Assembly (NCBI GenBank): GCA_050084985.1
Contig: JBITNC010000001.1
Span: forward strand, 24,552,001 to 24,616,000
Source: Nageia nagi
Lineage: Eukaryota > Pinophyta
Direction of reading: 5' to 3'
Length of the DNA: 64,000 nucleotides
Positions 46,880 through 57,697 of the stretch are shown here, in pieces (the first letter of the stretch is position 1; each line of letters starts with the position of its first letter). Made by a program: the position numbers and the translations under genes. Under the pieces are notes generated by a model, which saw only the letters and a program-made list of their open reading frames with translations, was not told the DNA's origin and did not search any database.

Positions 46880-48714
46880 TTTTTGAAGATTGATTACATG
46901 ATGCAATTGGTGCTTATGTTGATGTTAGCTCATTATTGATAAGATCTTGAATCTCATGCTTTAAATGTATGCATCGATTGGTGTCATTTCCACATTGCCT
47001 ATGATATTCACAAAATATATTTTCTTTATATCAAGGTCTTGATGATGCTTTTGGAATTTGCCTAATTGGAGGTAATATCAAAATATTTTTTTGTAATAAT
47101 GTTAGTAGTATGTCTAATAAAAAGTCCCCTAAATGAGTGAAATGTCTTCTTGACCTTGATTTGTTTGATCGTAAGATAGGTTGATGAATTGTTGTTGATT
47201 GATAGACTTCATATGATGGTTGACTTATTGATTGCTCATGATATGTTCGATGATTATCATTATGCTATTAATTTTGATCATGATTACTTTCATGTAATTT
47301 GATTTTACCTGATTTGATCTTGACCTCTTCAATATGCTTTGCTTGTGATAAAACATCCTTGAAAGATTTATGTTGTTGGAATTTCAAGATAGAGGATATT
47401 TGTTTGTGATAACTTTTGTTAAAGATTTTGATAAGCTCATCATGTGGCAAGGAATATGGTAAATTTATTTCAATTTCTCTCCATCTAGCCACATACTCAT
47501 TTAATATAATCATCATCATGTTGAGATATGTTTAGCAAGTCTATGATTGATGATCTCCTCCTTATGTTGATGCTGAAGTAATTTAGAAATTTATCGACTA
47601 GTTATTCAAATGAGAAGATGCTATGTTGTAGTAAGTTGTCATACCAATCCAATGCTTGACCTTCCAATGTCATAGGGAAAACTCTTAACATGAGAACATC
47701 ATCATGGGTAAAATTGTAATAAGGATATTTGAATCGCATGAGATGTTCTCGAGGATATTCTTTCCCTATAAATTTATCTATGTTTGGATATTTGATGTTG
47801 TAAGGATAGATCTTGATGAGAACTAATAGATGAATTGGTTCATTGCAAATTGATTGATATTTTATTTTTGACTTGCCTTGATTGTTGAGTTTTTGTTCGA
47901 TCTTGTCCAATCTCTTTAAGATCACATCATATAAAGTTGTACATTGTTCTTGATATTGATAAGCTTGTTGTATGTTATGTCCCAATGGTTGATTCCATGT
48001 TTAATTGGGAATAAATTACCTTTGTGATTGAGCTATTTAATTTGTTTTTCTTTAAATTTTACTTGATGGTTGATGCATAAAAAAAGGAGAAGCACTCCTA
48101 TTTTGATAAGGTTGGGAGGCCACTTGTTGAAAGTTGCCTCAAACTTGACTTAGACTTGGTTGTGTATCCCTTAAGAAATAGAGATAATGGTTAATTACTA
48201 AGTCATGAGGGATTACTAAAGACTTGGATTACATGATATGAGATGTTGATGAACTAGGAGACCTAGTTAGTTGGACTTGAGGACTTGACTTACCTTAACT
48301 TGATGCAACATACGATGAAGTGCTAGCATAAGAAGGAGGATAAATATGACATGAAGACTCATGACAATGAAGGATATGTTAAGGAGAAGAAGATGAAGAA
48401 AGGATGATTTGACTAACTTAACTTCAAATGATGAATTGTTTGAAGAGCTCATCCATAGCTTCTCAAATAATAGGATCATCAAGAAATTGATCCTTAATAG
48501 ACAAAGGAAGACCTTGCAACACATGACTTGACTTGATTTCACTAGCCAATTATGAATCAAATGGCATACTAGGTTGACTAGACAAAGAATGACATGAATG
48601 ATAAGAAGAACTAGAAACATGACTAGAATGACGAGGTTGACATGGTGACTCATGATATAGACTTTGTATTTGATTTTATTCTTATTTAGATTGATTAGAC
48701 TTAGAGGTGTTCAT
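46880..48714 (-). pseudogene. Element B gag
   Basis: Minus strand, start taken at ATG 48,714 (MNTSKSNQ). A Ser-rich N-terminal part (HVSSSSYHSCHSLSSQPS, GLPLSIKDQFLDDPII) leads to HNIQQAYQYQEQCTTLYDVI and LKRLDKIEQKLNNQ (about 47,980-47,870). The capsid-like Retrotrans_gag region follows: YPNIDKFIGKEYPREHLMRF, LMLRVFPMTLEGQALDWYDN (47,800-47,640), and YVARWREIEINLPYSLPHDE with IFNKSYHKQISSILKFQQHK (47,490-47,370). A zinc-knuckle-like tail FCEYHRQCGNDTNRC lies at about 47,010-46,965, with Asn replacing the usual His. Several stops and one frameshift at about 47,520-47,600. It resembles the gag of element A in the RWR...LP-x-EEL region, so both come from the same broad lineage. Confidence 0.8.
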
Positions 48715-50382
48715 TAAGTTCATGCAAGATTCCCTATGAAGGTACCAAGAAACAAAAGGAACAAATAACATTGTTTTAAATCAAAGTATCCCAAAGGTGC
48801 CAAACAATGATAAGTAAACAAACACTAAGCTTAAAATGAAATGATTTTGATTTTTTTTTATTTTGAAGATGTAATGCAAGACTAATGCTCAAAAATAATA
48901 CATGATCACTTCAAAGATAAGTCTACATGAAGAAGCAATGATGATAGATAGCAATGGTGTTTATCTCATTTAATTTTTTCTTATTTGAATCTTTATCTTT
49001 TTAGTGAGATGAATTTTTAATGCACTTGTAAATTCCTGACTCTCGTTAGTTTTCCTAGAGATGATTCTAGTCAAGCATTTTTAAGTGAGGGCTCAATCTC
49101 TAGGGGTGTGAATCATTTTACAAGGGTGTATCAAGTACCTCTATCAACTGCCCACCAATAAAGGGGGGCTCCCACCTTAGTGATTAAATCCAAGAATGGG
49201 TTAGGCCATGGTGATGAAGTCCACGTGCCCTAGGCACTCTCTAGGTTTGTGAAGACTTTAATGAATGTGTGATAAAGCAAATATGATGTTCAATGCTATA
49301 TGATAGTGCAATGTATGTATACCTCCCAAATTATTACCTTTGAAAATAAAGTCAAAATCAATCCCAACCCAATGATGATGTTAATTTCACTAATGCAAAA
49401 AAATAAAAATAAAAATTCTTTTCTTTTGATTTTTTTTAAAATTTTTGATAATGTAAGATATAGCAATGTTTTTGATGCATAAAATAATCAGCAAATCAAA
49501 CCCCAAAATTGAATAAAATCACTTTTTAAGATATTGATTTCAAACACCAAATAATATTTTCGACATGTAATGCACCAATCCCCCCAAGATGCAATGCAAA
49601 TATTCATTAGAAAGAGAGGGTAATCCTAGATGCAAAAAGCACTCAAACTATATTGACAAGGTGTTGAAAGGAAATCAAAAGCTAACCTACACATGAAATT
49701 TCCTTCCCATTCCAAGTTTGACACTCAAAATGAAGGTTACAAAACTCTATATCAAAATCATCCTTTACAGGAATGACTATGCTAGTCATTCGAATGACCA
49801 TAATGCATCAAAAAATGAAAAATTAAATGTTTGAAAAAGATTGATAAAACCTACGAAAAGGATGTATAGATGCATATTTTGTAAAGGATACTTAAAATTT
49901 TACAAATGAATGTGATAGTGGACTACTTTCCCTACTACATACATGATCTACATGCCAAAATACGAAAATAGCAATCAAAATATGCTACATTCAAACTCAT
50001 TCTTCTTAAGAATGACTGTGATAAATTGTTTGAATGATCTGACCTAATTATTTATATGTGCAATGATAACTAAGATAATTTTGGACAAAGGTGCAGACAG
50101 AATCATTCTCCTATGTGACGATTTGACAAATCATTTGAATGTGTGATAATTTGCAATAAGAATCATTCAACCATGGAACTATCCAATTTGTTTTAAAAAA
50201 TTTCCTTTGAGGTTTCAAGATTCGAGTCCATGCATGTACAATAGATGATCTTGCAAAAATCATCGAAAATTAGTGGTAGGAAAGTATCAAAATGGGAAAT
50301 TTCAAGAGATGAAAATATCCAAAAATAAAATTTAAATGTTTAGAAATCCTCTCTGATGTTTTGGAATTTTAGAACCAATTTA
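48715..50382 (-). other. Element B 5' leader
   Basis: About 1.7 kb between primer site and gag without a recognised ORF. It contains a GC-richer patch at 49,070-49,260 (taaaggggggctcccacc, gtccacgtgccctaggc). A similar-length leader precedes gag in element A. Confidence 0.5.
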
Positions 50383-50400
50383 TTCCCACCATGATCGCCA
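50383..50400 (-). other. Element B primer-binding-site candidate
   Basis: Three bases inside the right LTR, the minus strand reads TGGCGATCATGGTGGGAA. It starts with TGG, as required to pair with a tRNA CCA end, and resembles the TGGCG...GGGA sites of large plant Gypsy elements. The exact tRNA is not assigned. Confidence 0.55.
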
Positions 50401-50403
50401 TTT

Positions 50404-51363
50404 TGTGATCATCCAAAACAATGCATTTGTTCATATTGGATATCACTCTGAAATGTTTAAAACATTTCTTGAATTTGATGTGTTGGATGGATGGATGATA
50501 GTTTAGACCTATAAGAAAATAAGTTTTAGTAGGGATCTCTACATCTTGGTCCCTTAAGACCCCAAAGTGTGTTCAAGAGAGGTGTTAAACATCCTTTATG
50601 GACTATATATCCCTCATCCCATAATCAAATGGGTGTGAGATATCCTAGATATGCCTATGCAAGATTAAAATGATGATCAAGTAATAAAAATAAACTAAAC
50701 TACCATGATTCTAGCCTAACAAATATACATGTCACACAAATGTAGGAAAACACTTATTTACAGAAGGATAAAATGTTATGCTCCTTGGTGCTCCTCCTAG
50801 ATTGATCCAAACCTACAAACAAAGATCTGAACTTGTCCATGGGTGTATGCTTGCTTGTTGGTATGCTAGGTTTTGATCTCTAAGTGCCTTAGTGTGTGGA
50901 TGCTTGGTTGGACACTTCATTGGTTCAAAATTGCTATGATTGGAGGAGGCTTAGAGCTTGCTAAACCAGGAGGTTAAATTTGGTTGGAGAGTTCCAACTT
51001 GCCAAGGGATGGAGACTTGATTGGTTGGTGGACATTGGATGCAAGTGGAGGACCCCCTCCAAGTCAAAGGTGGCTGACTAGTCTGCCAAGTGTGATTAGT
51101 GCACCACTTCCATTTTGGCACATGTGGGGAGTAGGACATTTTATGATTTTTAAAGTTTACTTTTATATAGGGCTAATTGGTGGTTCAATTAGGGTCTTAC
51201 CCTAATTGATTGATCGGGTGACTGATCCCCTACTAATGGGCTAGCTAGTTTCAGGGGTGACAAAATTGGTAACAAGGCTTAAGTTACCAAAAATGATTGG
51301 ATGAATGATGAAAGAAAATGAGACACTATAAACAACATAAAATGTGAACTTTAGGTACTTACA
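50404..51363 (-). repeat. Element B 5' LTR (right copy), 960 bp
   Basis: Partner of 38,172-39,178. It is about 47 bp shorter through small deletions, for example in the cctccttgatgg-to-catgatatgc part. Confidence 0.9.
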
Positions 51364-52010
51364 ACTTCAAACAATTATGATATGTTGAGGGTACACATTG
51401 CATATCCCTAATCCAAGGTCTTCCTAATAAGATGTTATATTATGTGATATCTCCTTCAATTACTTGTACATTGTCTGCACTATTTTAGATCCTACAATAA
51501 TAGGCAACAAAATTGATCCCATTTTTTAATATAAAGCATCATTAAATGATTTTAGTTGTAGTGATGGTGCACAAATATAAAGCATCATTATATGTTGTTA
51601 TTGAAATAATATTTATTGTTGAACCTCCATCAACCAAGATTATTTTAAAATTTCTTTCATCTACCTTGGCTATGATTTTCAAAGGTGGGTCTTGACTATG
51701 TGCCTCATTTGAATGTTTAACTTCATGATAATAGAAAATAATAGTAGGTTTTTGAATTTTTTTAATATTTCCTACAAAAAACACAAAGCTTTCAAAATCA
51801 TTTATATCTAGTTTACTTATTTATAATAATTGATTTATTACATCTGTATGATTCTTGGATTGTTGTAGTAACTCAAATAGAGATATTTTCACTTGTTAGT
51901 TTTTTAATTGATGTAAAGCTTCTTTCATAGAGACTTTAGGAGGTTGTGTCTTAGGTATGTATGGTTGCACAACAAACTCATCTTGTTGGTTCTTTGGAAT
52001 AACATTTTAT
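51364..52010 (-). pseudogene. Element A protease
   Basis: Minus strand. FKIILVDGGSTINIIS (about 51,640-51,590) is the aspartic protease active site (here V-D-G-G, as in many Tat elements, where D-S-G or D-G-G is found). YNILLGRPWIRDMQCVPSTY (about 51,440-51,385) is the C-terminal flap/GRPW block. The frame then runs into element B after HNCLK and resumes at 38,171. The protease would cleave the gag-pol polyprotein. A stop splits the two blocks. Confidence 0.8.
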
Positions 52011-53185
52011 TTTCCTTGTACCTTTTGAGCTCTTGAAGTTATATTGATCATTCCTATGAATATCAAATTATCACAAATTCAATTGTGTATTACTTGATTC
52101 TCATATGGATGTAATGAAATATTATTAGCTTGATGTTGAGGAAAAGGGTTTTGGTAAATTCCCAAGTTCTGATTTGGGATGGCTATAAGATAATCAACCT
52201 CCAATTTTTCATAATAGATTAGATCTTGAATCTTATGTTGGAAGGTCCTACATTTATTTGTATCATGAACTTTTTAACAATGGTAATAGAAGAACACATT
52301 TTCATTATACCATCTACTTTATTTAGCTTTCAAACATTTGGATCTTATATCTGGTAAACTAATTACTTGATGATCACAAAGTTTCCTTATAGTATCATGA
52401 GAGATTTTAATAAAGGTATGAACTTTCTTTTGGGTTTAAACTCCTTTTCATTATTTTGTAGAGGATTTGGTTCCATCTCTTTGGTAATAGAAACTTTATT
52501 AGCTGGTAATGACTTATTTATTTTGTTTGATTTTTGTTCTTAACATAAGGTTCTTTTTTCTTAGTTTTTATCTCGATGTATTAGATTTTAACTTTTTCAA
52601 TTATGATAGCTTGAGAAATAGCTTCTTCAAAGGTCTTATGTTGTTGAATCAATAAGGTACTAGCAATAGGCCTTAAACAAGTTTGACTAAACATCTTGAC
52701 TAACTCCTCTTGAGGTAGAGTATAAGGCATGCTTGTCAATATTACCCTCCATCTTGAGATAAAATCAATGACTGATTCATCTAAGAATTGTTGTAGTCTT
52801 GTAAGATTAGTGATGGAGGTTTTCTCTTTAATATTGATCCTAAAGTGTTCCAAGAATAAAGTTTCTAATTGAGCATATGAACTAATATTGTATTATGTTA
52901 AGTTTTTATACCAATCCATTGCTTGTCTAGCAAGCATCATGAGAAAGATATGTAGCATTAATGTGTCATCATTAGCAATCACATAACTTGAATACTTGGA
53001 TCATCTAAGATATTCTTTAGGATATTCCTTTCTTTAAGGTTTGAGTAAGCTTCAAGATTTGTAATTTAAGGAGTTTCTCTTCTTGAGATGTTCCTACTTG
53101 ACCTATGACTTTCTCTTTCCTCTAAAACGTTTTCATTGTATGATTCTTGCTCTTAATGATTGCTTTGAGAACGAGTATGGACCAT
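52011..53185 (-). pseudogene. Element A gag
   Basis: Start at ATG 53,185 gives MVHTRSQSNH, the usual N-terminus of plant Gypsy gag (compare MYTRSQSKK of the element at 12.8 kb). The best-preserved capsid part is open for 90 codons (52,853-52,581): FRINIKEKTSITNLTRLQQF, DESVIDFISRWRVILTSMPY, TLPQEELVKMFSQTCLRPIA and FEEAISQAIIIEKVKI. A zinc-knuckle-like region appears decayed near 52,300. Stops occur upstream (after SNH) and in the middle. Confidence 0.75.
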
Positions 53186-54852
53186 CTCTTTTATTTTTTG
53201 TTTAATTTTTTTTTAAACAAACTAAAAGAAAGCAAACATCGATCATAGCCATTTTATTTTAATCTTTTGATTTTATGTTTGGGAGGAAAATAATTAAATG
53301 CACAAACAATCCACATGCATACCTACCTTTTCATTGTGATTATCTCTTTTTAGTTTTTTGATATATTAAATTAATCATTTTAGTATGAATGATGTGAATC
53401 ATATGGTTTAATTTTCTTATATTATTTTTTCTAATCAAGTGTTTAATCAAGGTAGGCTCGTAATCCTATTAGGTAATCTAGGGATAAGTCACAACTTGGT
53501 ACTTAAAGTGATCCCCTTAGTGCAATGGGGCTCAAGGAATGTTGTTGAGGACTATTGCAATGATTAAATTCAAGTATAGCCCCCTTTTTATAACCGTTTG
53601 ACAAAAAGTAATGACTTCTAACCTATGAACTTGGTATTCATCTCTGGGTTTTGGCTCTAAGGCTCATTATATTTTATCGATGGGAACACAAGAGAATAAG
53701 GATCAATGGTTGGTAATGACCTCTAACTCATTGATGTTCATTTTACCAAGCCTTATGAATATACATGTAACTAAAATAAAGCACTAAAGAATGTAAATTC
53801 TAACCATCCCAATCATACATTTCCATTGATTAAAGTTTCTTAATATGATTCAAAAAATATTTTAAATAATGTGTAAAGTGATCTAAATGACCCACGAGAT
53901 TCATTTCCTTTTAATGATGTTCATTAACTAATAGAAAAGTTTAAATGTGGTTTATTACCTCTTCTTATGAGTCACAATCTCCTTCGATCACTTTTCAGCA
54001 TGGTAAGGGTAAACAAGTAAGAAGCTTTTAATGTAAGTAAATTTCCTTTTAATGTAAGTTTATTTTTCCTTGTTACAAGTCACAATACTTCGATTGCCTT
54101 TCGTTGTGGTAAGAAAAATAAGTAAGAGTATTAATATGTAAACGTAACCACCAGATTCATTAATCAATTTAATGTATGCTAATCTACCTTAAACCTGATT
54201 CATTCATCTTAGGTTCATTCTAAATTTAATGATGACTAATTACCCCTTCCAAGTGTGGAAATAACTTAATGTAGATTTATTTACCAAATTAATATGATAA
54301 TATGAAAAAATTAAAAGTTTTTTTATCCTTTTTGTATCCAATCCATTCTTATCACCTCATATCACTTTTCAACGCAAAGGGAGAGTATAAGTGGATAAGA
54401 TAGAAAAATTATTAAGTGAGTTGGTTTGTTTATGTGATCCTTACCTAACAAATAAGTATACAAAATTTTGAAACTTAACCACATAAATATTAAAATAACA
54501 CATTTTTACTATTAATATTAAATACCCTCCTCTACATGACTTTGAGAAAAAGGAATCACAAACAAGGGGTTCATTTTTTATTCCCATCATTAATTCCTAA
54601 ATTTTGCTTGTTGTATCTACAAGAATAAAAGATTCAATCTTTATCCTTAATCACTTACGTTTTGACCCAATCATTGGCATCCTATTCCAATCATCGATGT
54701 TCGATACCCAATCGTTGGAGATTTTGCAACTTAGGCTTGGAAAAACACAAAACAGATAAAACATAATTAGCTTCAATACCACACAACACAAACTACCATA
54801 AAAATACAAAAAATCCCTTACATTTCATCAATGATGTTGTTTGTATGTGAGG
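53186..54852 (-). other. Element A 5' leader
   Basis: About 1.7 kb without a recognised ORF. The phrase 'gtcacaat(ct)ccttcgat(ca)cttttc...ggtaag...aagtaag' occurs at about 53,970 and 54,068, with a weaker third copy near 54,350, so an old tandem repeat of about 100 bp is present. Confidence 0.45.
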
Positions 54853-54871
54853 GGACCTCCTTCTAGTGCTA
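54853..54871 (-). other. Element A primer-binding-site candidate
   Basis: Minus strand reads TAGCACTAGAAGGAGGTCC, six bases after the LTR. A G-to-A-decayed TGGCGCTAGAAGGAGG-type site would look like this. Position is right; identity is inferred. Confidence 0.5.
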
Positions 54872-54877
54872 GAATAT

Positions 54878-55797
54878 TGTACCCAAAAAGTAACCATGTT
54901 AGCAAACTAGACAAGATATATTACAACCAATATTTTCTTAATTACTTTTGAATAGATCTTAATGATACAATTATGAATCCCTTTGATTTGTTGCCTTACC
55001 AGAAGGGGTTTTTACAAAATGATATCTTTGGCCTCTAAGATCATTTACAAGGTCATTGGCGACCCATTTTAGTTGTTTAGTAATTGATTCGGGTCATTGG
55101 CATCCAATGCTAGTCATTGGCATTTCTATAATAGTATTTGCAAGCTCTGAAAATTATCTTGTAGAACTTGCAAGAAAGTTTAGATTTCTCTTTTTCCTCT
55201 CCGTATGAATGTCACTAATCAACTTTGATGTTCAACACCTATGGACCTTGTACACATGCGAACATAAAAACACATCAAATATACCTATTGATTTCAAAAA
55301 ATAAGTGCAATACTGAAAGTAAAACAAGCATGTAAAAGCATAAAATAATAAAGCACTCAATTCACTAAGTCTAGATAGATTTTAGAAGAGTAGCCTTACT
55401 TTCAAACTAGGTCTCTTATTTCAATGTTGAAAGTTTAGTTTATAGATTTTGGAAACAGATAATGTTTCCATTTTGGAGATAAAAAATCTATATAGAAAAG
55501 CATATCTAGCTTTGTCATAATAGTATTCCATAACTTGGACACATAGGATGGATGATGAGTCATCTATCATCCATAGCTTTTTATCCAATTCTCCTTAAAA
55601 AGTTGCCTTTTTATTTGAATTTTTCCAATCACGAAGTCATCAGAGTTCAGGTATTAGATGCTGACATCTGGCTTGAGTCTTCAAATAATTGATGTTGTAC
55701 ACAAACAATTGGCAGTTTATGGTAAACTTTATAATAATGTTTTAATTTTTCATCTTCTTTCATCTATAGAAAGAAGGGTCATTTTTGGGTTTCTACA
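54878..55797 (-). repeat. Element A 5' LTR (right copy), 920 bp
   Basis: Partner of 22,845-23,760; begins TGTACCC and ends TTCTACA. Confidence 0.85.
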
Positions 55798-56400
55798 TAT
55801 AGAGCAATAACAAAGCTATCAATCTTCAAATATTCTAGTACTCCCAAGAATAATTGACCATAATCATGTTGAGCAAAGTGACAAGATTATTGTCATTATT
55901 ATCAACATTCTCATTTCGTTCAAGTGGTTGCAGTGACAAGTTGTATCATGGATGCATTTCTCAATGTTTAGATAGTTCATATGGAGATGTGTATAGTTTT
56001 GCCACAGTCTATTTACACTGAAAAGATAAATTTACAAAAATTGTAATTCTTGCAAAAGTTGCTCAAAAGTTGTCAACAGTATGAAATGTGTCTTTAGAAC
56101 ACAACCTCTAGTACACAGCGATCCATTCCGGTCTCAACTACTGTGGAGAGGAACCATAGCGGATTGTGTGAGAGAGTTCGTTCATATAGTTGTACTAATA
56201 GGACACTTAGGATGAATAAAACGTAAGAGGACCTTAGGGGTGAAAGTTTTAGGAAGATCGTTGGTTGGGAGGTGAGAACCCTTTGGGTTCCCAATGGTGG
56301 TGCATGGTAAATGGAAACTTGGTGCTCCAAAGGGCCAGATTGTGCTATGTGGATGTGATGTCCTTAGGAGTGTGTGATTATAGAATTGAGGGTTAAGGCT
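55798..56400. other. Unassigned region right of element A
   Basis: I looked here for continuation of the LINE cut at 22,844 and could not recognise it. One minus-strand frame beside the LTR is open for about 28 codons (LFLGVLEYLKIDSFVIAL) but too short to assign. Confidence 0.3.
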
Positions 56401-57690
56401 TAGCCTGGGTAGGCCACCGAGGGCCTATACGCAGATCACTGCAAAGTACATAGAGAGAGTCATACTCCAAGAGGTGACTCATGCTGGTACTGTGACACTC
56501 TGTCTGTCCTTTCTCTGCTGCAGACCCAACCCAGCGTAGAAAAGCATCACTCTCTCACATTTAGTAAACAACGCCCAGCCACCCAGCATTGCTGAAATGC
56601 TGCCCAACATCCTCCTTCACAAACGCATCCGATCTGTGCCCACGCAAAGAGAATCTCCACCACGTGAGCAACCCAGCTAAATCGCGTCCAGCGAAGAGCC
56701 AAGAGCAAGTGCCTACTGTTTTCTTGCCAAGCCTGCGTCCATCCACAACGCATAGACTATCACCAAGCCTGCATGCATACCCAACGTAAGGAGTGTGCAT
56801 CTATTTTAAAACGCAGCAGATAGGGCTGCCCCAGCACCATCCTCCATTTTCACCCATGCGTGGCCTCTTGCCAGCCATGTTGTATCCTCACGGCAGTCTC
56901 CAGCCAAACACATGCTGCCTACCTACTTCCAAACTCATAAGAAAATAACTCCCTCCAGCAGGTAGCAGTCCAAACATTATTTGGCGGCTGGCAACAGCCA
57001 ATCAGACTAAAGAATTAAAACATTAATCTAAAGTTTTTGAAAATTATTTGGAGAAGCCCTCAACGTTTGAAGGAGATTAATAATTTGGGAATAATTACAA
57101 TTATTTGCCCAGCAAAAATATTTTAAAAATGGAGCAGCTCATAAATGATTGGAGGAAGCTAATAAATTTGTTGCCGATTAAGAGAGTGGAGATCCCGTTA
57201 ATTTTCCTAGCCATTAAAAATTATTGGCTGAGAAGTGATAATTGGCAATTAAATTCAATTTGGAGGAGATCATTTATTTTATTTGCTCACAAAAGAAACG
57301 TTTATCAAAGGAGAAGATTAAAATTATTAAAAGGAGGAGTACTTGCACTTTGGAGGAGAAATATTAAATTTTTTGAGAGAGATTAAAATTTGGAGACAAA
57401 AAAAATAACTCCAAGTCATTTTTTCATCAAGGAGAGTCAATTGGTGTATTGGAAAAGCACCAACATTTGTATACAAGATTGCAAATTCTAAACCCTCTCC
57501 CCTCACCTTAAAATTCAATTTTTGACATTTGCTTAAATTTTTTAGGGATTTGATTTAAAAATTGAAGGTATTTAATTATTTTTGAGCCAAACTCAAGTAA
57601 TTTATACCTTAGAGGTCCATATTATAAATTTGCAAAGGGAAGGTTGAAGATTTTTTTGCAAACTGTTGATTAAAGACCAAATCTTGCAAA
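56400..57690 (+). other. GC-rich block and leader before the Copia gag; possible 5' LTR
   Basis: 56,460-56,990 is clearly GC-richer than its surroundings, with C-rich words (cacccagcattgctg, cagacccaacccagcg) and a CpG content unusual in this window. 57,000-57,400 is purine-rich with repeated ggagga/ggaggag words. Given the plus-strand Copia gag at 57,698, this may contain that element's 5' LTR and leader. No TG...CA borders, primer site or second copy could be confirmed because the element's other end is outside the window. Confidence 0.3.
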
Positions 57691-57697
57691 GATAAAA

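Larger units (their letters stand above)
38172..51363 (-). mobile_element. Element B: non-autonomous LTR element nested in element A
   Basis: Direct repeats 38,172-39,178 and 50,404-51,363 begin TGTAAGCATCC or TGTGATCATCC and end TGCTTACA or TACTTACA, giving the inverted ends TGTAAG/CTTACA. A polypurine tract adjoins the left LTR and a primer-site-like sequence the right LTR, both in minus orientation, as is gag (46.9-48.7 kb). I see no protease, RT, RNase H or integrase; the place of pol is filled by about 7.5 kb of diverged short repeats. Element A's protease frame ends at 51,364 and resumes at 38,171, proving the nesting. The flanking 5-mers (ATTCT left, ACTTC right) do not match, so the target duplication is mutated or the borders are a few bases off. 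Confidence 0.85.
22845..55797 (-). mobile_element. Element A: giant Tat/Ogre-type Ty3/Gypsy element with nested insertion
   Basis: Two direct repeats, 22,845-23,760 and 54,878-55,797, begin (T/C)GTACCCAAAAAGTAACC and end GTCTACA or TTCTACA. Facing inward are a minus-strand polypurine tract on the left and a primer-site-like sequence on the right, and all gag-pol pieces between run on the minus strand. The span is 32,953 bp; removing element B (13,192 bp) leaves 19,761 bp, a size known for the Ogre branch of Tat elements. A second, archaeal-type RNase H after the first supports Tat membership. Extra coding parts downstream of integrase are a sense ORF and an opposite-strand PMD-like ORF. The LTRs differ at many positions. 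I found no matching target duplication (left flank AGTGT, right flank TATAG). Confidence 0.72.

Noticed and set aside
39000-47000. CRISPR-like regularly spaced repeats
   Set aside because: Repeats are diverged, not separated by unique spacers of constant length, and lie in a plant retroelement.
48267-48653. 128-codon minus-strand frame rich in Leu and Val
   Set aside because: It overlaps the gag N-terminus of element B in another frame; the Ser-rich gag frame fits the context better.
38167-51368. 5-bp target duplication for element B
   Set aside because: Flanks ATTCT and ACTTC do not match; reading-frame continuity is the evidence for insertion, not a duplication.
22840-55802. 5-bp target duplication for element A
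   Set aside because: Flanks AGTGT and TATAG differ, and LINE sequence was not recovered on the right side, so no duplication is claimed.
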